From NCBI RefSeq assembly GCF_003260015.1, contig NZ_QCXS01000003.1, positions 1,086,314-1,150,313 of the forward strand: a DNA stretch of 64,000 nucleotides, in the 5' to 3' direction. The stretch is from Nakamurella deserti (GTDB taxonomy: Bacteria; Actinomycetota; Actinomycetes; Mycobacteriales; Nakamurellaceae). This document shows, piece by piece, positions 27,962-38,157 of this stretch; the first letter of the stretch is position 1; every line of letters starts with the position of its first letter. Below the pieces are notes generated by a model. The model was not told the DNA's origin, made no database searches, and was given only the letters and a program-made list of their open reading frames with translations. The position numbers and the translations under genes are program-made.

Positions 27962-29656
27962 ATGACCCACACGCTGCGCTACGCCGCGCGGACGGATCGC
28001 GGGCTGCTGCGCGCCAACAACCAGGACTCGGTGTTCGCCGGCAACCGGCTCCTGGTGGTCGCGGACGGGATGGGCGGCCACGTCGCGGGTGACACGGCGT
28101 CGCGGCTGGCCGTCGCCGCGTTCGCGCCGCTGGACCGGTACGAGCCGAACGGCCGCGACCTGCTGACCCCGTTGGAGCACGCGACCGAGGACGGCAACGA
28201 GGCCATCGCCGGCATGGTCACCGAGGACCCGCAGCTCGACGGGATGGGCACCACCGTCACCGCGCTGATGTTCGACGGGCCGCGTCTGGGCATCGCCCAT
28301 GTCGGCGACTCCCGCGCCTATCTGTGGCGTGGCGGCGTGCTGTCACAGATCACCCACGACGACACCTTCGTCCAGTCGCTCATCGACGAAGGACGCATCA
28401 CCGAGGCCGAAGCCGCCCAGCACCCGCAGCGGTCACTGCTGCTGCGGGCGCTCAACGGCGGCAGCGACGTGGAGCCGACCCTGACGATGCGCGAGGCGCG
28501 GGTCGGCGACCGGTACCTGATCTGCTCCGACGGCCTGTCCGGCGTCGTCTCGGCCGAGGCCATCGCCGACACCCTGGCCAGTTACGAGACCGCCGAGGCC
28601 GCCGACCGGCTCATCGAGCTGGCGCTGCGCGGCGGCGGGCCCGACAACGTCACGGTGATCGTCGCCGACGTGGTGGACATCGGCCAGACCCCGCCGCTGG
28701 AGAACGAGCCGGACACCCCGATGGACGCCGACGCCACGGGCCCGCTCTCGGACCTGCGGTTCACCAAGCGGATGCCCCGGGTGGCGCTGCCCCGCGAGCC
28801 CGACGTGGCCACGCTGGCCGCCGAGCGCGCCGCGGCGGAGGCCGCCCAGCGCAGCTACACCGAGCCCATCACCAGCCCGAACCGGCTGGGCGGTGACCGC
28901 TTCGACGACGACCTCGACGGGCTCGACGACGACGACGATCTCGACGACGACGACCTCGACGATCTGGACGACGACGCCGACGACCACCGCGGCGCCGCCC
29001 GGTCGCGCGCCGTGCGCAGGCCCAGCCGCACGCGCCGGTGGGTGCGCCGGGTCGGGTTGGCCGTCGCGATCGCCGCGCTGCTCGTGATCGGCGGTGTCCT
29101 CGGCGTCAACTGGGTCGGCACGCAGTACTACGTGGGCGACAACAACGGCTCCGTCGCGGTCTTCCGCGGCGTGGACGGATCCATCCTCGGCATCGACCTG
29201 TCGTCGGCGCAGGAAGGCTCGTGCTGGGGTCCGACGCCCGGTTGCGTCCCGCTGCACACGACCGACCTGGTGCCGGCCGCCCGCGACCAGGTGATCGCGG
29301 GCATCCCGGCCAGCGACCTACAGAACGCCCGCGAGATCCTGCTCCGCCTCGACGGCCAGAAGCTCCCGCTGTGCTCGACCTTCAGCCCGACCCCCACCCC
29401 GGGGCCTCCGGGCACCGGAACCTCGACCCCGGGCGTCCCGCCAACGACCACCGACCCGTCGGCGGCGACGACCGCGGGGATCGGTCCCACCGACGGCACC
29501 GACCCGTCGGCGGCGACGACCGCGGGGATCGGTCCCACCGACGGCACCGCGACCGCCGTCCCGCCGTCCACCCAGCCCGCCACCGGCACCTCGGTGTCGG
29601 CGACCACGCTGTCGGCGCAGACGCCGCAGCCCGACATCAACTGCCGGATCGGATGA
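27962..29656 (+). CDS. pstP: PP2C-family serine/threonine phosphatase PstP
   Basis: A 564-residue membrane phosphatase that dephosphorylates PknA/PknB and their substrates. The catalytic PP2C domain (about 1-240) shows NQDSVFAG, VADGMGGHVAG, GMGTTVTAL, HVGDSRAYL, CSDGLSGVV and GGGPDNVTVIV. An aspartate-rich stretch (about 314-341) precedes the single membrane helix (about 361-384). The extracytoplasmic part has three or four cysteines and a Pro/Thr/Ser-rich tail with an exact tandem repeat. Starts 16 bases after fhaB and overlaps rodA by 4 bases. Confidence 0.95.
   Translation: MTHTLRYAARTDRGLLRANNQDSVFAGNRLLVVADGMGGHVAGDTASRLAVAAFAPLDRYEPNGRDLLTPLEHATEDGNEAIAGMVTEDPQLDGMGTTVTALMFDGPRLGIAHVGDSRAYLWRGGVLSQITHDDTFVQSLIDEGRITEAEAAQHPQRSLLLRALNGGSDVEPTLTMREARVGDRYLICSDGLSGVVSAEAIADTLASYETAEAADRLIELALRGGGPDNVTVIVADVVDIGQTPPLENEPDTPMDADATGPLSDLRFTKRMPRVALPREPDVATLAAERAAAEAAQRSYTEPITSPNRLGGDRFDDDLDGLDDDDDLDDDDLDDLDDDADDHRGAARSRAVRRPSRTRRWVRRVGLAVAIAALLVIGGVLGVNWVGTQYYVGDNNGSVAVFRGVDGSILGIDLSSAQEGSCWGPTPGCVPLHTTDLVPAARDQVIAGIPASDLQNAREILLRLDGQKLPLCSTFSPTPTPGPPGTGTSTPGVPPTTTDPSAATTAGIGPTDGTDPSAATTAGIGPTDGTATAVPPSTQPATGTSVSATTLSAQTPQPDINCRIG
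29451..29546 (+). repeat. Exact 48-bp tandem duplication inside pstP
   Basis: Two identical 48-bp units (29451-29498 and 29499-29546) encode two copies of the 16-residue DPSAATTAGIGPTDGT in the extracytoplasmic tail. Identity at the base level indicates a recent duplication. Confidence 0.9.
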
Positions 29657-31182
29657 TGACCACCCGCGACAGCACCGGCGCCCGCATCCGCGTTCCCGTG
29701 GACGGCCCGCACACCAGTCACCGACCGCCCAGCGGCCGGGCCGCCGAGCTCGGCCTGCTCGTCCTGGTCGCGGTCATCGTCACCAGTGCGCTCACCCTGG
29801 TGGAGCTGAACCAGAACCGCGCCGTGTCGTGGGACCTGGCCTGGTACGGCGGCGCGTTCCTGACCGTCTTCGCCATCGCGCACTTCATCGTCCGGGTGCT
29901 GGCGCCGTTCGCCGATCCGCTGCTGCTGCCCGTGGTGGCGCTGCTCAACGGCCTCGGCCTGGTGATGATCCACCGGCTGGACCTGGCGGCCGCGGTCCGG
30001 GCGACGCTGCGCGGCAACGACACCCCCCGCCCGGAGGCGATCGCGCAGCTGGTGTGGACCGGGGTCGGGCTGGTGTTCTTCCTCGTCGTGCTGATGGTGA
30101 TCAAGCACCACTCGGCGCTGCGGCAGTACGCGTACACGCTGGCGTTCGTCGGGCTGGTCTTCCTGGCCACCCCCGCGGTGCTGGGCCTGATCTCGCCCAG
30201 CCTGGCGCCGACCATCAACGGCGCCAACATCTGGCTGCGCATCCCGGGCGTGCTGTCGATCCAGCCCGCCGAGTTCACCAAGATCGCCCTGATCGTCTTC
30301 GCGGCGTCCTACCTAGCGAGCAAGCGGACGGTGCTGTCCACGGCCGGCAAGAAGTTCCTCGGGCTGGTGCTGCCGCGGGCCCGTGACCTCGGACCGCTCA
30401 TGATCGCCGTCGTGGTGGCCCTCGGCGTGCTGTTCTACGGCAAGGACCTGGGCACCGCGCTGCTGCTGTTCGGCGTGTTCCTGGCGATGATCTACTTCGC
30501 GACCGGACGCGCGTCCTGGCTGGTCATCGGTCTGCTCGCGTTCGCCGGCGGCGCCTACGTCGCGTACCTGAACTTCGGCCACGTCCAGCAGCGGGTCGAC
30601 ATCTGGCTGGACCCGTTCGCCGATCCCTTCAACGACGGCTACCAACTGGTCCAGTCGCTGCTGTCGCTGGGTACCGGCGGCATCTTCGGCACCGGGCTCG
30701 GCGCCGGCCGTCCCGACTTCGTGCCGTTCGCCTCGACGGACTTCATCACCGCCGCCATCGGCGAGGAGCTGGGTCTGGTGGGGCTGGCCGCGGTGCTGCT
30801 CTGCTATCTGATCCTGGCCAGCCGCGGCATGCGGATCGGGATGGCCGTCCGCGACGACTTCGGCAAGCTGCTGGCCGCCGGTCTCGGCTTCTCGCTCGCC
30901 TTCCAGGTCTTCGTCGTCGTCGGCGGCGTCACCGCGCTCATCCCGCTCACCGGCCTGACCAGCCCGTTCCTGTCCTACGGAGGGTCCAGCCTGCTGGCCA
31001 ACTACATCTCGATCGCCCTGCTGCTGCGCATCTCCGACGCGTCCCGGCGGCCCCGCCCGAAGCCGAAGCCGGCCGCGCCGTTGAGCGACGCGATGACCCA
31101 GGCCGTCCCGATCAGCGCCCTGCGCGGAACCCGCGAGGACGCCGCCACCGGCCCGAAGACCCCGCCGGACGGCACCGGGTGA
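29653..31182 (+). CDS. rodA: SEDS-family peptidoglycan glycosyltransferase RodA
   Basis: A 509-residue polytopic protein of the FtsW/RodA/SpoVE family, with about 11-12 hydrophobic helices. Conserved SEDS motifs are NGANIWLRIPG, SIQPAEFTKIAL, YGKDLGTALLLFG, GYQLVQSLLSLGTGGIFGTGLG, DFITAAIGEELGL and LTSPFLSYGGSSLLANY. It polymerises lipid II and works with the class B PBP encoded next. The ATG at 29653 overlaps the pstP stop by 4 bases. Called RodA rather than FtsW from its position beside pbpA in the PknA/PknB operon. Confidence 0.94.
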   Translation: MMTTRDSTGARIRVPVDGPHTSHRPPSGRAAELGLLVLVAVIVTSALTLVELNQNRAVSWDLAWYGGAFLTVFAIAHFIVRVLAPFADPLLLPVVALLNGLGLVMIHRLDLAAAVRATLRGNDTPRPEAIAQLVWTGVGLVFFLVVLMVIKHHSALRQYAYTLAFVGLVFLATPAVLGLISPSLAPTINGANIWLRIPGVLSIQPAEFTKIALIVFAASYLASKRTVLSTAGKKFLGLVLPRARDLGPLMIAVVVALGVLFYGKDLGTALLLFGVFLAMIYFATGRASWLVIGLLAFAGGAYVAYLNFGHVQQRVDIWLDPFADPFNDGYQLVQSLLSLGTGGIFGTGLGAGRPDFVPFASTDFITAAIGEELGLVGLAAVLLCYLILASRGMRIGMAVRDDFGKLLAAGLGFSLAFQVFVVVGGVTALIPLTGLTSPFLSYGGSSLLANYISIALLLRISDASRRPRPKPKPAAPLSDAMTQAVPISALRGTREDAATGPKTPPDGTG

Positions 31183-32726
31183 ATCGCAACATCCGCCGCG
31201 GCGCCACCGCGGTCATCGTGCTGGTGGTGGCCCTGCTGGCCAACATCACCTACATCCAGGTCGCGAAGTCCTCGAGCTACCGCAACGACCCCAACAACAA
31301 GCGGATCCTCTACGAGGAGGCCAGCCGGCAGCGCGGCCAGATCACCGCCGCCGGCGGGGTGGTGCTCGCCCAGTCCGTGGAGGCCGACGACTCCTACCGC
31401 TACCAGCGGGTGTACCCGACGAATCCGGCCGCCTACGCGAGCCTGACCGGCTACTACTCGCTCAGCTACGGCCCGACCCGGATGGAGGCCGCCCAGGACG
31501 ACCTGCTCTCCGGCGACTCCGCCGACCTGTTGGTCGACCGGCTCGGCGACTTCCTCACCGGCCGCGACCCGCGCGGCGGCAACGTCGAGCTGACGGTCAG
31601 TCCGCGGGTGCAGGAGGCCGCCTACCAGGCGCTCGTCGACGCCCAGGTGGTCGGCACGGTGGTGGCGCTGCGGCCGTCGACCGGCGAGGTGCTGGCGATG
31701 GCGTCCACGCCCAGCTTCGACCCGAACCTGATGGCGACGCACAACGACGGCGCCCAGCGCGAGGAGTACAACACGCTGTACAGCCCCGACGACCCGGCCG
31801 CGCCGAGCCCGGTGGACAACCGGGCGCTGGACGACACGCTGCCGCCGGGGTCGACATTCAAGCTGGTGGTGGCGGCCGCCGCGCTGTCCCAGGGAGCCGC
31901 GTACAACCCGCAGACGCCGTTGACCAGCGCCGGGGCCATCACGCTGCCCGGGACGGACGGCGTCCAGCTGCGCAACTTCAACCGGGCCGAGTGTGCCGGC
32001 AGCTCCTCGGACGTGACGATGACCGTCGCGCTGGCCCACTCGTGCAACACCGCCTTCGCCGACCTGGGCATGCAGCTCGGTGGGGACGCCATCCGGCGGC
32101 AGGCGGCCGCGTTCGGCATCGACGAGGACCGGTTCGACGTCGGTCTCGCCGACGGCTCGACGAGCACCGGCGGGCTGATCGCGCAGGGCTCCCGTCTCGG
32201 TGAGATGGCCGACCAGGCCGCGGTCGCGCAGTCCTCGATCGGCCAGCGCGACGTCGCGCTGACGCCGCTGCAGACGGCGATGATCGCCGCCACCATCGCC
32301 AACAAGGGGGTCCGGATGGATCCGTACCTGATCGCCCGCACGACCGCGCCGGACCTGTCGGAGCTGTCCACGGCGGTGCCGACGGTGGCCGACGAGAACG
32401 CCGTCAGCCCGCAGGTGGCGGCCGATCTGACCGCGATGATGCAGGAGTCGGAGCAGGTGACGCTGGCCAACGCCGGCGGCACCCCGATCCAGGGCGTGAA
32501 CATCGCGTCCAAGACCGGCACCGCCGAGCACGGGGTGAACCCCGGCGACACCAAGGCCAACCCGCCGTACGTGTCGTACTCGGCGTTCGCGCCCGCGGAG
32601 AACCCGCAGGTGGCGGTGGTGGTGTTCATCGAGAGCGGCGCGAACGTCGGTGCCGACGCCACCGGCGGGGTGGTCGCCGCCCCGATCGGCCGGTCGGTCA
32701 TCGCGGCCGCCCTGCAGGGGTCGTAG
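31179..32726 (+). CDS. pbpA: Class B penicillin-binding protein PbpA
   Basis: A 515-residue monofunctional transpeptidase with one N-terminal membrane helix (about 9-27), a dimerisation region and a C-terminal transpeptidase domain. The catalytic triad motifs are STFK (serine 225), SCN (serine 288) and KTG (lysine 445). It cross-links peptidoglycan in partnership with RodA. The start is GTG at 31179, overlapping the rodA stop by 4 bases (GTGA); the protein opens MNRNIRRGATAVIVL. pknA begins on the base after its stop codon. Confidence 0.95.
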   Translation: MNRNIRRGATAVIVLVVALLANITYIQVAKSSSYRNDPNNKRILYEEASRQRGQITAAGGVVLAQSVEADDSYRYQRVYPTNPAAYASLTGYYSLSYGPTRMEAAQDDLLSGDSADLLVDRLGDFLTGRDPRGGNVELTVSPRVQEAAYQALVDAQVVGTVVALRPSTGEVLAMASTPSFDPNLMATHNDGAQREEYNTLYSPDDPAAPSPVDNRALDDTLPPGSTFKLVVAAAALSQGAAYNPQTPLTSAGAITLPGTDGVQLRNFNRAECAGSSSDVTMTVALAHSCNTAFADLGMQLGGDAIRRQAAAFGIDEDRFDVGLADGSTSTGGLIAQGSRLGEMADQAAVAQSSIGQRDVALTPLQTAMIAATIANKGVRMDPYLIARTTAPDLSELSTAVPTVADENAVSPQVAADLTAMMQESEQVTLANAGGTPIQGVNIASKTGTAEHGVNPGDTKANPPYVSYSAFAPAENPQVAVVVFIESGANVGADATGGVVAAPIGRSVIAAALQGS

Positions 32727-33925
32727 ATGGCCCTGCACCCAGGTCTGGTCCTGAGCAACCGCTACCGGCTCACCCGGCGCATCGCCGTGGGTGGGATGGG
32801 TGAGGTGTGGGCCGCCACCGACCGGACCCTCGGCCGCGACATCGCGGTGAAGATCCTGAAGTCGGAGCTCACGTCGGACCCGGAGTTCGTCGGCCGGTTC
32901 CGCACCGAGGCCCAGATCACCGCCTCGCTGAACAACCCGGGTATCGCGGCGGTCTACGACTACGGCGAGACCGCCTCGCATCCGGACGGCCCGCAGGACA
33001 CGGCGTTCCTGGTGATGGAGCTGGTCGGTGGTGAGCCGCTGTCGGCGGTGCTGGCCCGCAGCCCGCGGCTACCGCTGGACCGGGTGCTGGACGTGCTGGA
33101 GCAGAGCGGCCGGGCGCTGCAGGAGGCGCACGCCCGGGGGCTCGTGCACCGCGACATCAAGCCGGGCAACATCCTCATCACCCCGACCGGGCAGGTGAAG
33201 ATCACCGACTTCGGCATCGCCAAGGTCGCCTCCCAGGTGCCCGTCACGAAGGGCGGCCTGGTCATGGGCACCGCCCAGTACCTGTCCCCCGAGCAGGCCG
33301 CCGGCGACGACGCCCGTCCCGCGTCGGACGTGTACGCCCTGGGCATCGTCGGTTACGAGTGCCTGGCCGGGTTCCGGCCCTTCGTCGGGGACAACCCGGT
33401 GATCGTGGCGATGGCCCAGATCCGCAACGAGCCGCCGCCGTTACCGCCGGACGTTCCGCCCGCCGTGGTGGAGCTGATCCGGCACGCGCTGCTGAAGAAC
33501 CCCGCGCAGCGCTACCCCGACGGCGGTGCGTTCGCCCAGGCGGTCGCCGCCGTGCGCGCCGGGTACGCGCCGCCGCCGACCGGTAGCTTCGCGCTGCCCG
33601 GTGCGGCCGCGCTGCCGCCCACCCAGGTGTTCGCCGCGCCCCCACGGACCCGGACCGCGGTGGCGGCCGCCCCGCCCCGCCCGGTCACCTCCGCGGTGCC
33701 GGCGGCGCGGCCCGCGACACGGCCGCGGCCGAAGCGGCACACCGGGCTGTCGGTGCTGATCGCGCTGCTGATCCTGCTGCTCGCGGGCGCGGTCGGCACG
33801 GCCCTGTACTTCCAGACGTCGTCCCTCACCGGGACGGCGAGTTCCGGGGTGTTGCTCACACCCCGGACATCCCCGCTCGACGCTTTGAGAGAATCGATGA
33901 TCGTGTTGAAGAGTGAAGGTTGGTC

Positions 33926-33929
<4 letters not shown>
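32727..33929 (+). CDS. pknA: Serine/threonine protein kinase PknA
   Basis: A 400-residue transmembrane kinase. The kinase domain occupies about residues 1-275, with [12 protein letters not shown] (glycine loop), AVKILK (ATP-binding lysine), [11 protein letters not shown] (catalytic Asp143), DFGIAK and [12 protein letters not shown] Pro/Ala-rich juxtamembrane linker leads to a membrane helix (about 338-358) and a short extracytoplasmic tail. This is the PknA layout: no PASTA repeats. The ATG follows the pbpA stop directly, and the stop overlaps pknB by 4 bases. It controls cell shape and division. Confidence 0.95.
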
Positions 33930-36121
<2,192 letters not shown>

Positions 36122-36180
36122 GCACCACCCGACCGGCAGTCCACCTCGGAGCCACCGCCTTCGTTCCGCCGCTGTCCGGA

Positions 36181-36204
36181 CCCGTCCGGACGGGGCCGGA
36201 CGGG
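36181..36204 (+). terminator. Hairpin after pknB
   Basis: CCCGTCCGG (36181-36189) and CCGGACGGG (36196-36204) pair perfectly over 9 bp with a 6-base loop, 60 bases after the pknB stop. Probable end of the fhaA-pknB operon. Confidence 0.6.
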
Positions 36205-36240
36205 TGAGTCCACCCCGGCGTATCCCCCGTCGGGAACTCT

Positions 36241-36263
36241 GAGCGGTGGCTCAGCCACCGCTC
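36241..36263. promoter_or_regulatory. Perfect 10-bp palindrome upstream of the HtrA gene
   Basis: GAGCGGTGGC, 3-base loop TCA, GCCACCGCTC. It ends 36 bases before the HtrA start codon and lies just behind GGGAAC (36232-36237). It could be an operator, a 5' leader hairpin or a second terminator; the sequence does not decide. Confidence 0.4.
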
Positions 36264-36299
36264 ATCGATCCCACACGTTGCGGGCGCATCGTTGACCCC

Positions 36300-37997
36300 A
36301 TGAGCAACGAGCCCACCGGCACTCCCGAATCGCAGCCCCGCCCCGCCGACGCGGTGGCCGGCTCGCAGTACCCCACGCCCACCGACGGGACGCCGGAGCC
36401 GCGTCCGGAGGACGGGCGCAACGCCTGGTTCTTCGGTGACCGCAACGCCCACGGCACCGACGGCCACCCCGGCGCGGGCCGTACGTCCGACGGCCGCCCC
36501 GTCGACGGGGACGTGCCGGAGCTCGACGAGAACGACCCGCTGATCCGCCGCCAGGGCGACGCGGACCGCGGCTGGGACCGGCCCGCGCCGGAGGGGCCGA
36601 CCGCCACCCACCCGGCGGTCGTGCCCACCCCGATCCCGCACCAGACGGGCGGCTACCCTGCCACCCCGATGCCGCAGACCGGCGGCCATTACCCGCCCCG
36701 GCCGATGCCGCAGCAGCAGCCGTCGGGTTACCAGCCGGCGTCGTACGCGGGCGGCTGGAGCCAGCAGGGCGCCGGTTGGCACGGCGGCCAGCAGCACTTC
36801 GGTCAGCACGGCCCGCAGACCGTGACGGCCGCCCCGCCCGCCGCGGACGGGCCGCGCAAGCGCCGCTCGGGTGTCCTGGTGGCCGGCGCGCTCGTGCTGG
36901 CGCTGGGCGCCGGCCTCGGCGGTGGCTACCTCGGTGCCGACCTCCGGCAGAACGCCAACGGCGGCGCCATCACCGCGTCCTCAATCTCGCACGCCCTCAC
37001 ACAGACGAGTGCGCCGGCCACCGCCGCCCCCGCCGGCAGCGTGGAGTCGGTCGCGGCCGCGGTACTGCCCAGCGTGGTGTCGGTGGTCGCCACCTCGTCC
37101 GGCTCCGGCGGCGAGGGTTCCGGCGTGATCCTCACCAGCGACGGCTACATCCTCACCAACAACCACGTCGTCGAGGGCGCCACGTCCCTGTCGGTCCGCT
37201 TCAACGACGGCACCACCGCGACCGCGGAGCTCGTCGGCGCCGACACCACCGGTGACATCGCGGTGATCAAGGTCGACGGGGTCAGCGGCCTGACCGCCGC
37301 GTCGCTGGGCGACTCCGACGCCGTCACCGTCGGCCAGCCGGTGGTGGCCATCGGCAGTCCCCTCGGCCTGTCGGCCACGGTGACCAGCGGCATCGTCTCG
37401 GCGCTGAACCGCCCCGTGCGCACCACCTCCGCCGACAGCCAGCCGCAGCAGCAGGACCCGTTCGGTCAGCAGCAGCAGCAGAGCACCGCCGCGTCGGCGG
37501 GCACCGTGCTCAACGCGGTGCAGACCGACGCCGCCATCAACCCCGGCAACTCCGGCGGCGCCCTGGTCAACATGCAGGGCCAGATCATCGGCATCAACTC
37601 CGCGATCGCGTCCCTGTCGTCGGGTTCCGGCGAGTCCGGTTCGATCGGCGTCGGCTTCGCCATCCCGATCGACACCGCCTCGCGGATCGCCCAGGAGATC
37701 ATCAACACCGGCAAGGCCACGCACGCGATCCTCGGTGCCACGGTCGGTGACGCCGGCGACGGTTCCATCCCGACCGGCGCGGAGATCAAGGAGCTCACCG
37801 CCGGCGGGCCGGCGGAGGCCGCCGGGCTGAAGGTCGGTGACGTCGTCACCAAGATCGGCGACAACCTGATCGAGTCGTCGGACGCCCTGGTCGCCACCAT
37901 CCGCTCGGCGGCGCCGAACAGCCAGGTCGAGGTGACCGTGCTCCGCGGCTCGTCCACCGAGACCGTGACCGTCACGCTCGGTTCCGCCGGCAACTGA
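36300..37997 (+). CDS. HtrA/DegP-like trypsin-family serine protease with PDZ domain
   Basis: A 565-residue membrane-anchored protease. The N-terminal 180 residues are cytoplasmic, hydrophilic and Pro/Gln/His-rich; a single helix (about 197-222, VLVAGALVLALGAGLGGGYLG) anchors it. The trypsin-like domain has the triad His289 (LTNNHVVEG), Asp319 (TTGDIAVI) and Ser418 (PGNSGGAL). A C-terminal PDZ domain (about 470-560) carries LTAGGPAEAAGLKVGDVV. The domain order matches the actinomycete HtrA/PepD group involved in envelope protein quality control. The ATG at 36300 was preferred to an upstream ATG that overlaps the palindrome. Confidence 0.93.
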   Translation: MSNEPTGTPESQPRPADAVAGSQYPTPTDGTPEPRPEDGRNAWFFGDRNAHGTDGHPGAGRTSDGRPVDGDVPELDENDPLIRRQGDADRGWDRPAPEGPTATHPAVVPTPIPHQTGGYPATPMPQTGGHYPPRPMPQQQPSGYQPASYAGGWSQQGAGWHGGQQHFGQHGPQTVTAAPPAADGPRKRRSGVLVAGALVLALGAGLGGGYLGADLRQNANGGAITASSISHALTQTSAPATAAPAGSVESVAAAVLPSVVSVVATSSGSGGEGSGVILTSDGYILTNNHVVEGATSLSVRFNDGTTATAELVGADTTGDIAVIKVDGVSGLTAASLGDSDAVTVGQPVVAIGSPLGLSATVTSGIVSALNRPVRTTSADSQPQQQDPFGQQQQQSTAASAGTVLNAVQTDAAINPGNSGGALVNMQGQIIGINSAIASLSSGSGESGSIGVGFAIPIDTASRIAQEIINTGKATHAILGATVGDAGDGSIPTGAEIKELTAGGPAEAAGLKVGDVVTKIGDNLIESSDALVATIRSAAPNSQVEVTVLRGSSTETVTVTLGSAGN

Positions 37998-38052
37998 CCT
38001 CGGCGGCCACGGACGTCACGTCCGGGGCCGGAGGTCCTCCGACGCTCCCCCA

Positions 38053-38087
38053 GAGAGGCGCCCGGGTCCACGACCCGGGCGTCTCTC
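38053..38087 (+). terminator. Long hairpin terminator after the HtrA gene
   Basis: Arms 38053-38067 (GAGAGGCGCCCGGGT) and 38073-38087 form a 15-bp stem with one G-T pair and a 5-base loop, 55 bases after the stop. Confidence 0.8.
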
Positions 38088-38157
38088 GCCGTCCGGCGCC
38101 CGTACCGCACCGGACCCGGTGACCACTTCGTGACCAGGATGGGCCAGTATCGACGCG

